This document shows positions 19,608 to 29,130 of a DNA stretch of 64,000 nt, piece after piece. The DNA comes from Entamoeba invadens IP1 (Eukaryota > Evosea > Mastigamoebida > Endamoebidae). Both the position numbers and the translations under genes were made by a program. The stretch is from NCBI RefSeq assembly GCF_000330505.1, contig NW_004440199.1, positions 80,819-144,818 of the forward strand, given 5' to 3'. The stretch's first letter is position 1, and each line of letters opens with the position of its first letter. Below the pieces are notes generated by a model, which was not told the DNA's origin, ran no database searches, and saw only the letters and a list, made by a program, of their open reading frames with translations.

Positions 19608-19843
19608 TAGTCATTAATAGTTGTTTACTATATTTTAACCATATTTTAATACTATAACTCAGTACTATAACCAAATAATTTAAAAACTACATTTTTTTAT
19701 CAAAGACAATATTATAAATATACCATAAAAACTAGTACATTTAATTTTAACTTCGATCAAATTAGAACAAAACTACAATATGTCGTATGAAACTTTTAAA
19801 AACCCAACCTATAATTCTAATAAAACACATTCTAAATTAGTAC

Positions 19844-21041
19844 TCACGATTCCTCCATTTTTTCGGGACCTAAAGGCAAATACATTTTAAAGTCGTTGAA
19901 TGCATACATCATTTTTTTGTCACTAAAATAGAGGATGTTATTATCTTCATTAAGTTTATATTCCACAATCGCATTGTTCGCCTCGGTTTTCAATTTCAAG
20001 TTCTGTGCGACATTTCGAGTTCTCCGATCGATCACCGTGAACTCCCCACCCCTCGAACCACAATACAGAAAATCACTGTCGACCTTCACATATACAACAT
20101 TACATACTCCGGAATACGAATGCATCACGTCAGTCACCATGTCATATTCAATCAGGTCAACGTCGTCGTACATCACAAACCCGTCACGGGTCGACACCAC
20201 GTGGACGTCTTGCAAAAAGTCACTGCCCTCTTTCAAAAGTATCGTCACACGCCGCTCTTTCCGTCATTACCTCATTGAATTGTTTTTGTATTATTTGATA
20301 TGAGTAAGTATAGTATACCTTAATTAAATGAGATACTAGTAATTGTTGGTATTTTTATTATTGTTTAAGGGTGATTAAAAATGGAGAAATGGTGAGATAT
20401 TTAAGCACAGAAAATGGAAGGAAAAACAAACTGATATTGAAATTGCGTAGGACTTGGTACTCGTCATGCTCTGCGTCCACACGGAGACAAATGGCGTTCA
20501 GGTTCTCTTCGATGAGACAAATGGTCTTGTCGTCACCAGAAGCAATTTTAATTTTTCCGATGTCTGCTACTTTCTTCTGAAAAAGAAGGGACGTGTTGGT
20601 GAAATCAAAAACGGCCAAAACACCTTCGTCTGTAATAACCCTGAGCGTATCACCGTAAATGGCGCTGTCCTGGAACTTCCCAAGGCCAATTGAAGAAAAG
20701 TTTGTCTGTGATGCAGACCACACAAGATCTAAATGGTTCTCCTGGAATATATAACATTCGACACTGACAGGGGAAAACACAACCGCGCGACAATCGCTTG
20801 TACAGTATTTTGCAGTCGAATACTCCATGTTGGAAATCCTCTCGCTCACAGAAACCATCGTTGATTTCCCGGTATTCGCACACAACCGCCTCCCGACAAA
20901 AGCTATGGTGGTGTCTCCAAACACAAGCCAAAAATCCGGTGTTACGTCAATGTACGTTGAAAATGTTATCTTGTCGTTAATAAGAGAAATTGTCTCGCGG
21001 GGTTCAGTCGTTTTCGCATTGTTAAGTTCAGTTTCCTCCAT
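19844..21041 (-). CDS. beta-propeller (WD40-like) protein, two exons (about 340 aa)
   Basis: Exon 1 is 20432-21041 and exon 2 is 19844-20256. The proposed 175-nt intron has a clear GTTTGT donor (20431 downward) and an AAG acceptor. Joined this way the frame is continuous (NIS|KRRVTILL). Both halves are made of repeating beta-strand blades such as VVFSPVSVECYIF and FLYCGSRGGEFTVIDRRT, typical of degenerate WD40 or PQQ-like propellers. Classical GH-WD dipeptides are absent. Likely a scaffold protein, with an unknown complex. The acceptor is the weak point: no YAG in a workable position restores the frame, but AAG is also needed in the Rab7-like gene of this window. Confidence 0.65.
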
Positions 21042-21155
21042 CTGTTTTTTAAGTTTTTAAAACAATTTGATTTGTTGTATAGTAAATAAATGATAAAAAA
21101 TTAACAATAGCAAACTATACAAGAATACATCACAAACAACATTACAACTAATAAA

Positions 21156-21287
21156 TTACAAAGGCTGTTTCGTTGAATTAGATGTCCTCGAGAGAAAAAT
21201 GGCGAGTAAAATGATAAGGCCCATAATGTAAAGAAAAGTAAATAGTATTGATGTTGCACAAATTATGACCACTGTCGTTTGATTCAT
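21156..21287 (-). CDS. single-span membrane microprotein (43 aa)
   Basis: A short frame from ATG 21287 encodes a polar N-terminus (MNQTT), about 28 hydrophobic residues (roughly 6-33) and a polar Ser/Thr/Lys tail (SRTSNSTKQPL). The segment is G+C-richer than its surroundings, which supports coding. It resembles small membrane subunits such as those of oligosaccharyltransferase or V-ATPase in size and layout only. No sequence match was recognised. It lies 114 bp upstream of the propeller gene on the same strand. Confidence 0.5.
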   Translation of the reverse strand: MNQTTVVIICATSILFTFLYIMGLIILLAIFLSRTSNSTKQPL

Positions 21288-21502
21288 AAACAGTATAGCA
21301 TTTCTATTTCAAGTTTTTTCATATTCTATTTCAAAATCTCAAGAGTTCTTCAGTTTAACTATATTTTAACCATATTTAATCATCCAAATTTAGACTTGAC
21401 TTCGACTTGTAATTTTTTTTCAAATAAAAAAGCGTGTTTTCCAACAGTTTAATCTTAACAACAAGATCAAGTTGTTGATAACCTATAAAAACACTACATC
21501 TA

Positions 21503-21674
21503 CAGATAGTAGAAAATTTGGGTGTCAAGAATAAATTGGGTGTCAGATTGATTTTGAGTTATTCAATGGTTTTTCATTTTTTTTTGGGAGGGGAAAAAAT
21601 AAAAAAAAACGAAACCCATTTTTTTACATTAACTAATCCCTAATTTATTTGACACCCTATTTTTCTACTATCTG
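21503..21674. mobile_element. MITE with TA duplication and CAG ends
   Basis: A 172-bp non-coding element. Ends are CAGATAGTAGAAAA...GGGTGTCAA and its near mirror (…TTTTCTACTATCTG). It is flanked by TA (21501-21502, 21675-21676), the pattern of pogo/mariner-derived MITEs. The ends differ from those of the 16180-19607 element, so another transposase would have moved it. Confidence 0.65.
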
Positions 21675-21908
21675 TATGTATTTGTTTCATTCCATACATC
21701 TCCTTATTTTTGACAAATAATACTATATTAATTAATATATCATAATTTTTTTAGTAATAAAATTGTACTATATTATTATAGTATTTTTAATACACATGTT
21801 TAGTTACAATAGCAGTACTACAAAATTGCATAATCAATAGTTTATTTACTAATACAAATTGACAAAAATCTTGTATTACATAACTATAATAAAAGAACCA
21901 TCACATAA

Positions 21909-22490
21909 TCAATTAATTTTCTCTGATAAGTAGGTAGGGTTCTTCTTTAAAAATTCCGCGAGTTTTCGAAACCCTGTTCCACGGTGCGAGCAGAGATTTT
22001 TCTCTTCATCGGACATCTCGGCGTACGTCTTGTCATACCCATTTGGCACGAAACACCCATCGAAGCCAAACCCATTTTGTCCGCGTGGTTTGACGACTTT
22101 TCCTTCGATGATTGATTGAATCGAGACGACTTTGTCATCTATCGACCGAATTATTCCAATAGAAATAACGGCTTGAGCTTCATAGACTTTGAAACCATCA
22201 GCTATTTTAAACAACCCTTCAGCACCTATACTCTGAACAAAGTACTTGATGTATGGGCCAGGAAGGTTGTCACCAAGACACTTCAAATTAAATGAAACAT
22301 CCTCAACTATCACAGGAGTCGTCGACTGCTTGATCGCTTCTTTGGCTTTGTATTCTATTATCTTTAGAGGACTCCCTTGGATCTCTAAAAGATTGAGCGG
22401 AAGAATTTCTATATGCAAGTTGATGTCACTTAATATCTGCTGAATTTCTTTCGCTTTGTTTGGATTACCAGTGATCACACGGAGGGTCAT
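21909..22490 (-). CDS. inosine triphosphate pyrophosphatase, Ham1/RdgB family (193 aa)
   Basis: Hydrolyses ITP, dITP and XTP to monophosphates and so keeps deaminated purines out of nucleic acids. Cytosolic by family. Diagnostic segments: VITGNPNKAKE at residues 5-15 (triphosphate loop), VIVEDVSFNL, LPGPYIKYF, and near the C-terminus GFGFDGCFVPNG, KNLCSHRGTGFRKL. Length equals the human enzyme. The start at 22490 was chosen because it fits the family N-terminus. In-frame ATGs at 22511 and 22526 would add a basic extension of 7-12 residues. Confidence 0.93.
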   Translation of the reverse strand: MTLRVITGNPNKAKEIQQILSDINLHIEILPLNLLEIQGSPLKIIEYKAKEAIKQSTTPVIVEDVSFNLKCLGDNLPGPYIKYFVQSIGAEGLFKIADGFKVYEAQAVISIGIIRSIDDKVVSIQSIIEGKVVKPRGQNGFGFDGCFVPNGYDKTYAEMSDEEKNLCSHRGTGFRKLAEFLKKNPTYLSEKIN

Positions 22491-23838
22491 TGTTCGATTT
22501 TTAAGTTTCATAAGATGTTTTTTCATATATAAAAACCGAATTGGAAGTGAAATTTTAATGAGGAAGACTATATTAAGATTTATTTTTACATTTTCTTTAT
22601 TGAAGTGTTCAAATTGTTGTGATAGTATCAAAATACTCTACTGTTTTGTGCATGGAATGACCAAAAACAGTACAATATCATTATAATCAAATATCAAAAT
22701 CAGACATTTCATTTAAGTGTCGTACTTATTTCATAGTTTTGAAGTATTAACAATTGATAACATCTTGATTCTACGACCAAAACATTGTTATTTGTTTCAT
22801 ATTTTAACATTTCAACAAAATATATAGCCAACACATTAATGGTACAAAAAAGGTCAAGAAATTTAATTGTGTTCTTTGAATCATATTGTTGATGTCATTT
22901 AATATTCTTTTTAATAAAAGCATATCATGTATTTCTTAATAATTAAAATAAGGAAACAACCAGTTACAGAGTTCATTGTTACATTAACATTAGTATTACA
23001 TTTATTGAACTTATGTTATAACATTTTGAATAAAAAAACCATTTTACTTAATTCTACAATGCAATATTCAATACAATTATGCTTAATTTGTGTTATTGAT
23101 GATTTTTGTTAAACAAGATGAATAGTATGTTTTTAATATTTTCAACTTTAAACAACCTTGCACTTAAATTTACTTACTTGACAACACGTTTATTTGTTTT
23201 AATAAAATGAAGAGATTTGCAATGTGTTTTATTTTGTTTAAAATAAAAAACAGAAAGAGTAACAACAGTTCGTCATTTGTGAATGGTAATAAATGACACA
23301 AACATTGAATAAGAATTTGTATACAATAAAACCTTTATTCAATGTTAACAAATAAAAAATACCTTTTTCATCACTATCGATTTATTTTTATGTTAATTAA
23401 TTGTGTTAATTATAATGCATCTTTTATTTTTACTTTAGCTAAAATCAAAGTAAAACTAATATTATATTGGATAGATATTTATAATTACCAATCTATTATA
23501 AAAATTTATAAATATTATATAATATTTGATACAATAAATTTAATAGAAAAATTGTATTAATAATTAATTAATAACAAATTAAAACAAATTATTCAACAAT
23601 AAAAAAAAAATTAAAAATTAAAATCATTTTTCCAATTTTTTTGAATCATCATTCAATGACTTATTCAAAACAATTAAATAGTTCAGTTTTGAATAGCCAG
23701 TTTCATATAAAAAAGACTGGACTCTTTTCTTTGAAATGAACCAAAAAAATTGAAATTTTTTGATGTCGATATTTCAAACTTCATTATGAAAAATGAACAA
23801 AACAACTTAAAAAGTATTCAATTTTTAGTTGTTTTAAG
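22491..23838. other. AT-rich intergenic DNA, 1.3 kb
   Basis: No gene supported. Open frames at 22927-23112 and 23342-23560 have AT-rich composition and no domain. The last 200 bp before the kinase gene are its likely promoter. Confidence 0.55.
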
Positions 23839-25953
23839 ATGTCAATTTCAACTGAACAACCCAACTCTTTTACTACTTCACATTACAATTATGAAGTGAA
23901 ACACACTAAATGTGTGAATGATGTCTATAACACGCCATTCACCTTTTGTTCCAAAATCGAAGAGCAGTCGACTGAGGACTTTCCCGTAGTCTTCTTGCCA
24001 TATACTCTTTCAAACGATTTATTAAAACCATTATCTGCTCGGGTAACTTTAAATCAAAGTGGGATCACTACTTTTTATCTACCCGCCATCAGTTATTCAT
24101 TGACTTCTGCCATTCAAAGTCATCACCTTTCCTTTGCCACTCCATGTAAAATCCCACAGATCGAGTCCTATTTATATGACATTCTAACACTCTTCATCAC
24201 AACAAAATTGCCTCCAGTGACTCTTGAAGACTTTTATATTTACGACGAGAGAGGAAAATACAGTGCCTTTGGCGATGTCTGTTTTTGGCTCGACGTGCAC
24301 TCCCCCACCTTCACTTTTTTTATAACACAAGAGAAATCAACGAAACACATCGACAACGACTTTTGGCCTAAAAAGAAGGAGATTGAAAAGATCAAACAAT
24401 CGACCGTCGCAGACTGTTTGGCGTTTATAAAAAGCTTTTTAAAGGCTTGTGGGTATCGCTATGACACGTGTCTCCGTATCGCAAATTTCTTAGTCGAACT
24501 CAACGCCGCGACGGACTTCTATCAAATTAAGAAGAGCGATTACTACAACCACCTCCACTCATTGAAGTGTGGTGATGAGCTTGACTTAGACAAGTTAGAA
24601 GTGCTGACTTCGGACGCGCGCGATTATTTCCCCGTCACCGACTTGAAAATAGTTTACACCGAACATCAACAATATCAAAAGATGTACTTCGCGAGTACCC
24701 CAAACCAACGAACACCAAAACACCTTGGCGGCGGGGCCTTTGGACAAGTCTTCCAAGGGAGATATCTTGTCGATGAGAGATATCTCGACGTCGCGGTGAA
24801 GTTCTTTATCGTCGATAATACAGTGAATAACCCGGAACACACGCGGGATGCTAGTTATTACAAGGAAATGCACCTTTTGAGTAGTTTGAGGTATGAGCCA
24901 AATGTCACGGAGATTGTCGGGAAGTGCGACGAGCACAAAATCATCGTGCAGAAGTTGTACGAGAAGAATGTCTATAATTACATCAATGGGAGGAGGAACG
25001 TCGTCTTCCAAGATGTAGAGGAGAGTCGACACGCGTTGATGTATATAGCAGATATCATTACCTCCGTCTTCAATTTGAAGGAAGTCGGGGTACTCCATAG
25101 GGACTATAAGATGGAGAACACGTTCATTAAAGAAGGAAGAGCTTTTATAGGAGATTTTGGAAGCGGGGTTGTTCTCTCGAAGACTATCACAGGACTAACG
25201 GAAAATGTCACTTTAGCGAATTGCCCGCCAAATTTCTTTGTGGAAAAGGATAAGAGAAAGGTCGATAATTACACCGTCGCAATTATAATAGCAAATTTCT
25301 TCTTTTGTGTAAATAACACGACTAAGGAATCGCAATATAACTTTTTCTGTCATATGGATAATACAACAGCAACACCAGAGAATAATGTGATGAACGACAC
25401 TTATACTAATCTGAAAAGTAATTTGGAAAAATATAAGACGGAGTTTCTTGTTCAAGAAAAGCTGATTGACTACGTCAGTGAACTGAAAACAAAACTTTTG
25501 ATTGTGTTGGAAGAGGGCAGGTTCAACGTCAAGGACGACGGCAAAGGGACAAAGGCACTGTCCTCGATACTTGATAATACAAAGAAATGGCTAAAAAAGT
25601 TGTATAATGTCGATTATGTCCAACTTGATCATCGGATTGGTGATACAGAAGAAGATATGTGCAATAGTTTTGAGGCAATGTATAAGATAGAAGGCAAGAA
25701 GTTGGAGAATCACCCATATGCATATCTATTGTTTAAAGAAGAAGTCGAACAAAAAAGGTATAAAGAAGCGTTGGGAGTTATGTTTTATGTCTTGCAAGCG
25801 ATGGTGATAGAAGGCGCGAGAAAGAAAGACGGTACTTTGTTGGATAGTTTGTGGATAATAATAAGAGAAGTGTGTAGGTTTGTCGATGAAAAGAAGAAGA
25901 AGATATTGGTGGACTTGGCAGAATCAATTACATGTGTTATAGACTCAAAATAA
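23839..25953 (+). CDS. divergent protein kinase with long N-terminal region (704 aa)
   Basis: The N-terminal 290 residues contain no recognised domain. The kinase domain begins with the Gly loop GGGAFGQV (from Gly297), then VAVK (Lys322), the catalytic loop HRDYKMEN (His420-Arg421-Asp422) and DFG (Asp439). All catalytic residues are present, so it should be active. The canonical APE motif after DFG is missing and the activation segment is short, placing it outside the standard groups. The C-terminal 220 residues after the kinase core are helical. No signal peptide or membrane span. Substrate and pathway unknown. Confidence 0.8.
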   Translation: MSISTEQPNSFTTSHYNYEVKHTKCVNDVYNTPFTFCSKIEEQSTEDFPVVFLPYTLSNDLLKPLSARVTLNQSGITTFYLPAISYSLTSAIQSHHLSFATPCKIPQIESYLYDILTLFITTKLPPVTLEDFYIYDERGKYSAFGDVCFWLDVHSPTFTFFITQEKSTKHIDNDFWPKKKEIEKIKQSTVADCLAFIKSFLKACGYRYDTCLRIANFLVELNAATDFYQIKKSDYYNHLHSLKCGDELDLDKLEVLTSDARDYFPVTDLKIVYTEHQQYQKMYFASTPNQRTPKHLGGGAFGQVFQGRYLVDERYLDVAVKFFIVDNTVNNPEHTRDASYYKEMHLLSSLRYEPNVTEIVGKCDEHKIIVQKLYEKNVYNYINGRRNVVFQDVEESRHALMYIADIITSVFNLKEVGVLHRDYKMENTFIKEGRAFIGDFGSGVVLSKTITGLTENVTLANCPPNFFVEKDKRKVDNYTVAIIIANFFFCVNNTTKESQYNFFCHMDNTTATPENNVMNDTYTNLKSNLEKYKTEFLVQEKLIDYVSELKTKLLIVLEEGRFNVKDDGKGTKALSSILDNTKKWLKKLYNVDYVQLDHRIGDTEEDMCNSFEAMYKIEGKKLENHPYAYLLFKEEVEQKRYKEALGVMFYVLQAMVIEGARKKDGTLLDSLWIIIREVCRFVDEKKKKILVDLAESITCVIDSK

Positions 25954-26282
25954 GTCATTTAAGTGCAATACTTTTGGTTTATGTGGAAGAATAGATCCTG
26001 TTGATATAATATGTTATCTATACTAATTTCAGCTTTAATGTTGAATATTATTAGTAACTCTTAGTAGTATTTGAATAAATATTTATAGATATTAAATGTT
26101 ATATTTATAGATTATTAAGTGGAATCTAACATGCAAAGTAGAGGATATAAATAGAGGGTAATGACTACATTCTTTCCTTAAATGACTTGTTTTTAAATGG
26201 TGATTGAACTGTATCAGTGAAGATTGAAATCCAAATTAAAATAAGTGTTGTGAAAAATAATTAATAGTTACAGTGCTAGCGT
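25954..26282. other. intergenic DNA
   Basis: AT-rich gap between two same-strand genes. No coding or repeat signal. Confidence 0.5.
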
Positions 26283-27272
26283 ATGACTCGATTACTTATT
26301 TTAATACTTCATGTCTTTACGGTCTTTTCGATGGACCCCCCCAAACCAAACACTCCACCCCCTAAAGAAGAGATGCAACATACAGTACAACATCCAACAC
26401 AGCAGCCTCCACAACATGTAATTCCACAAATAGTTATTACTCCACCAGAAGAAGGTGCAACAGGAGGTGCAGATGAAGTTGACTACCCAACTGCTTTTCC
26501 TCAAAGTCCTAAAAAGACTATTGGCCAAAAAATTAAGGAGTGTCTCTTACCAAGTTCAAGATGTCAAAGTCCAGTTCATCAAACAGTTTTAGAAACAGAC
26601 GAAGAACCATTTCCAACACAAGAGTTTATTGACCGACTTATGCTATATGAACAACACCACGATTTGTTCATGCGTGATCTTCACTTTCTTCAAAATCGAG
26701 CTCGACGTAAAGGAATCAAATTTCCAATTGAATTTGCAGACAAAGTCCTTCGAATTAAAAACGAAGAGATGGAGAACCACAAGTTCTTTGCTAAGATCAT
26801 AGAAGAGAAAACTGCAACATATGAAGAGTTCATTATTTTTCTTAAAAATATTATTCAATTGTATCAAACAGAAAATATTAAAGAAGGATATGGTTACTAT
26901 TTAAAATCAATTCCAGCTGCTTTGGAAGCTGCCGAAGACACGTTCTATATGAATAAAATACCAAAAAAGCGGATGCGTCATCAAATCTTTCTCAACATGT
27001 TTTATTACAGAGAAAAGCTTGAACTCATAAGCTTATTAGCACTCTACTTTAAATGTGAAACTACAGAAACATACCTTTTAGCTCAAAAGAACATGGAGAT
27101 GTTCATGGCTAAATTAGAGAGTGAAGCTGACAAAAATTACCTCAAAAAGAAGAAATTTGAAGAGCGCCAAAGACGACTTTGGATTGTCAGAACACCTCCA
27201 AGAGTCTCTCTTTCACGTATAGAAGCTCAAGAAGAGAAAACAGCAACAAGTGACATTTATCACCATTCTTGA
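26283..27272 (+). CDS. signal-peptide protein with Pro-rich segment and DH-like helical domain (329 aa)
   Basis: A hydrophobic N-terminus (residues 1-16) resembles a signal peptide. A Pro/Gln/His-rich stretch (18-60) follows, then a helical domain of about 150 residues (115-270). Its pattern resembles a Dbl-homology RhoGEF fold: LYEQHHDLFMRDLHFLQ, a middle helix around NEEMENHKFFAKIIEE, then YGYYLKSIPAALEAAE. A paralogue with the same layout is at 54226-55209. A secretory leader on a DH-like domain is odd, because RhoGEFs act in the cytosol. If Met-17 is the real start there is no leader. The DH assignment rests on pattern only. Confidence 0.65.
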   Translation: MTRLLILILHVFTVFSMDPPKPNTPPPKEEMQHTVQHPTQQPPQHVIPQIVITPPEEGATGGADEVDYPTAFPQSPKKTIGQKIKECLLPSSRCQSPVHQTVLETDEEPFPTQEFIDRLMLYEQHHDLFMRDLHFLQNRARRKGIKFPIEFADKVLRIKNEEMENHKFFAKIIEEKTATYEEFIIFLKNIIQLYQTENIKEGYGYYLKSIPAALEAAEDTFYMNKIPKKRMRHQIFLNMFYYREKLELISLLALYFKCETTETYLLAQKNMEMFMAKLESEADKNYLKKKKFEERQRRLWIVRTPPRVSLSRIEAQEEKTATSDIYHHS

Positions 27273-27595
27273 CCATCACTTTTATAATTTAACGTCTTTT
27301 TATACGCCTTTTCGCTCTATTAAACCATACACATTCTACTTCATAATCACCAAGTAAATCAATAATAATATAATAAAATATAATAAAATATAATAAACAC
27401 TTTTAATATGTAATAGTATTATAATATTATAATATTATATATAAATAATATATTAAATTATTATAATAACATAATACATCTAGTGTTACTTAAACGATTT
27501 TTAATAAAAGAAATAGGGCAATTAATTTATTTATTGATAAACCAATAACAAGAGGTAACGACTTAAATAACTCAAACAGTTAAAACAGAAATACA
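27273..27595. repeat. AT-rich gap with ATAATAAAAT-type tandem repeat
   Basis: Between convergent genes. At 27361-27400 there are about three units of ATAATAAAAT, followed by ATT/TAAT runs. No gene. Confidence 0.5.
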
Positions 27596-28276
27596 TTACA
27601 TCCTATTAGCAAACAGATCAGCATAAGCTTGATTTATCTTGAGCATATAATCGACGTTATAGTTTCTTTCTTCTGGTCTTCCTCTCTTAGCGATGTTTTG
27701 TAATTGTTTCTGTGGATTAGACGAATAGAGGTACATCAAAAGATCTCCTCTTGTTTCCACTGTTTTAAAGATGAGTCCTTTCAAAGAATCAAATACGTTT
27801 TGAGCAGACAAAGTAGCCATATCTCTGACTTCTATTTTCAAGTGTGATGATGATGGGATACCATATTGGACTTCTAGTTCTCTAACTCGTTGAATAAGTC
27901 TATCATACCCTTCTTGTGATATTCCGCCGTCATTCAACGACTGTCGTGTGAAGACTCCGACGGAGTCGAAAGGACCTCTTTCCATCACAACAACTCGTTT
28001 CGTCCCACAGAAGTCTTTCAGTTGTGCGTTGTAGCAGTCTAAGATGAACGACTGGAACTCAAAGCAATTCATCCGGCAATGTAAAAAGTCCTCCAAGTAC
28101 GCTTTCCCCTTCTCCGGTGAGTAATCAATGAACTCTTTGATCACTCCTATCTGCTCTCCATAGATCTTTTGAAGGCGTGTGATCAATGTGGACTTCCCCA
28201 CGCCCACTCCTCCGGTGATAATTAAAAAGGACGTCTTCTTAGCGTTCGAACTATTCGTAGTAAAAACTACGGGCAT
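27596..28276 (-). CDS. deoxynucleoside kinase family protein (226 aa)
   Basis: Phosphorylates a deoxynucleoside at the 5' position as the first step of salvage. The P-loop GGVGVGKST is at residues 22-30. The family's ERS motif appears as MERGPFDSVGVF (98-109). The lid region shows RGRPEERNY near residues 198-206. Entamoeba parasites depend on nucleoside salvage, so the enzyme would be important, but which base it accepts cannot be read here. The Gly in place of Ser after ER is a deviation worth noting. No leader peptide, so probably cytosolic. Confidence 0.82.
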   Translation of the reverse strand: MPVVFTTNSSNAKKTSFLIITGGVGVGKSTLITRLQKIYGEQIGVIKEFIDYSPEKGKAYLEDFLHCRMNCFEFQSFILDCYNAQLKDFCGTKRVVVMERGPFDSVGVFTRQSLNDGGISQEGYDRLIQRVRELEVQYGIPSSSHLKIEVRDMATLSAQNVFDSLKGLIFKTVETRGDLLMYLYSSNPQKQLQNIAKRGRPEERNYNVDYMLKINQAYADLFANRM

Positions 28277-29130
28277 TGACTTTCTGAGTTAAGTTTTTCT
28301 TTAAATACTCCTCGGGGCGTCCACGATTTGTGGAAAATGGAAAACCCCATTTGGGTGGTTGTTTGAGGAAAAGTACAATTTGTGGAAAAAGTCTATTTTT
28401 TTGAGGGTTTCAAGCTTCTAGATTTTTTTATAGTAAAATTGAGTAAAAAATGATGGTAGAAAACGGGAGAATTGGGATTGTTTGAAATGATAAATATTTT
28501 TAGTATCTAAAGAAGATAAGTAATGTGAAGATAAAAGATTGTGTTTTATTCAATGTACTATAATATATAATTACAATGCTATACTTTAAACTATTAAATA
28601 AGTTTGTGGGTCTACTAAAAAAAAATGCAAATAAATAATCTGAAAAAGACAAAATTTGCGTCGATGTTTCTCTTTTTTCTTTTTTCAAATTGAAGAAAAA
28701 GAGAGAAAAATAGGGTTTTGTTTATTATTTTTTCAAAACTGCATAAATTTATTTTTTAAATGTTTTTTATAATAGTTTTATAATACTTTTTATTAATTCT
28801 CAATTATTAATTCACTTTTGGTTTTTTTCTCAAAATAGGTTTTAAATATATTTTTGTGTGTGTTGCTTTTTTAAAACTCAATCACCTTAAAATAATTTTA
28901 AATATATATTTTTTTTATAAATATAGTTAAAATATATAATTTAAATATATATTTTAATTGTCATATTATATTTTTAATATACTCTATTTTTAATTTCAAT
29001 AACTATATATTATAAACTATTTTATTCTAAATAATTATAATTATGATACTAGTAAATATAATAATAGAACATTAATAATTGTAAATTAGACTTTATTAAT
29101 AAACAAAACTAAACAAAAAACATTTTAGAA
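28277..29130. other. AT-rich intergenic DNA
   Basis: The first 100 bp, upstream of the kinase gene, are G+C-richer (with CCTCGGGGCGTCC) and may be its promoter. The rest shows no gene or repeat. Confidence 0.5.

Noticed and set aside
20250..20431. Two-intron model for the propeller gene using the TAG at 20331
   Set aside because: The resulting middle exon leads into a stop before the second half. A single intron with an AAG acceptor is simpler.
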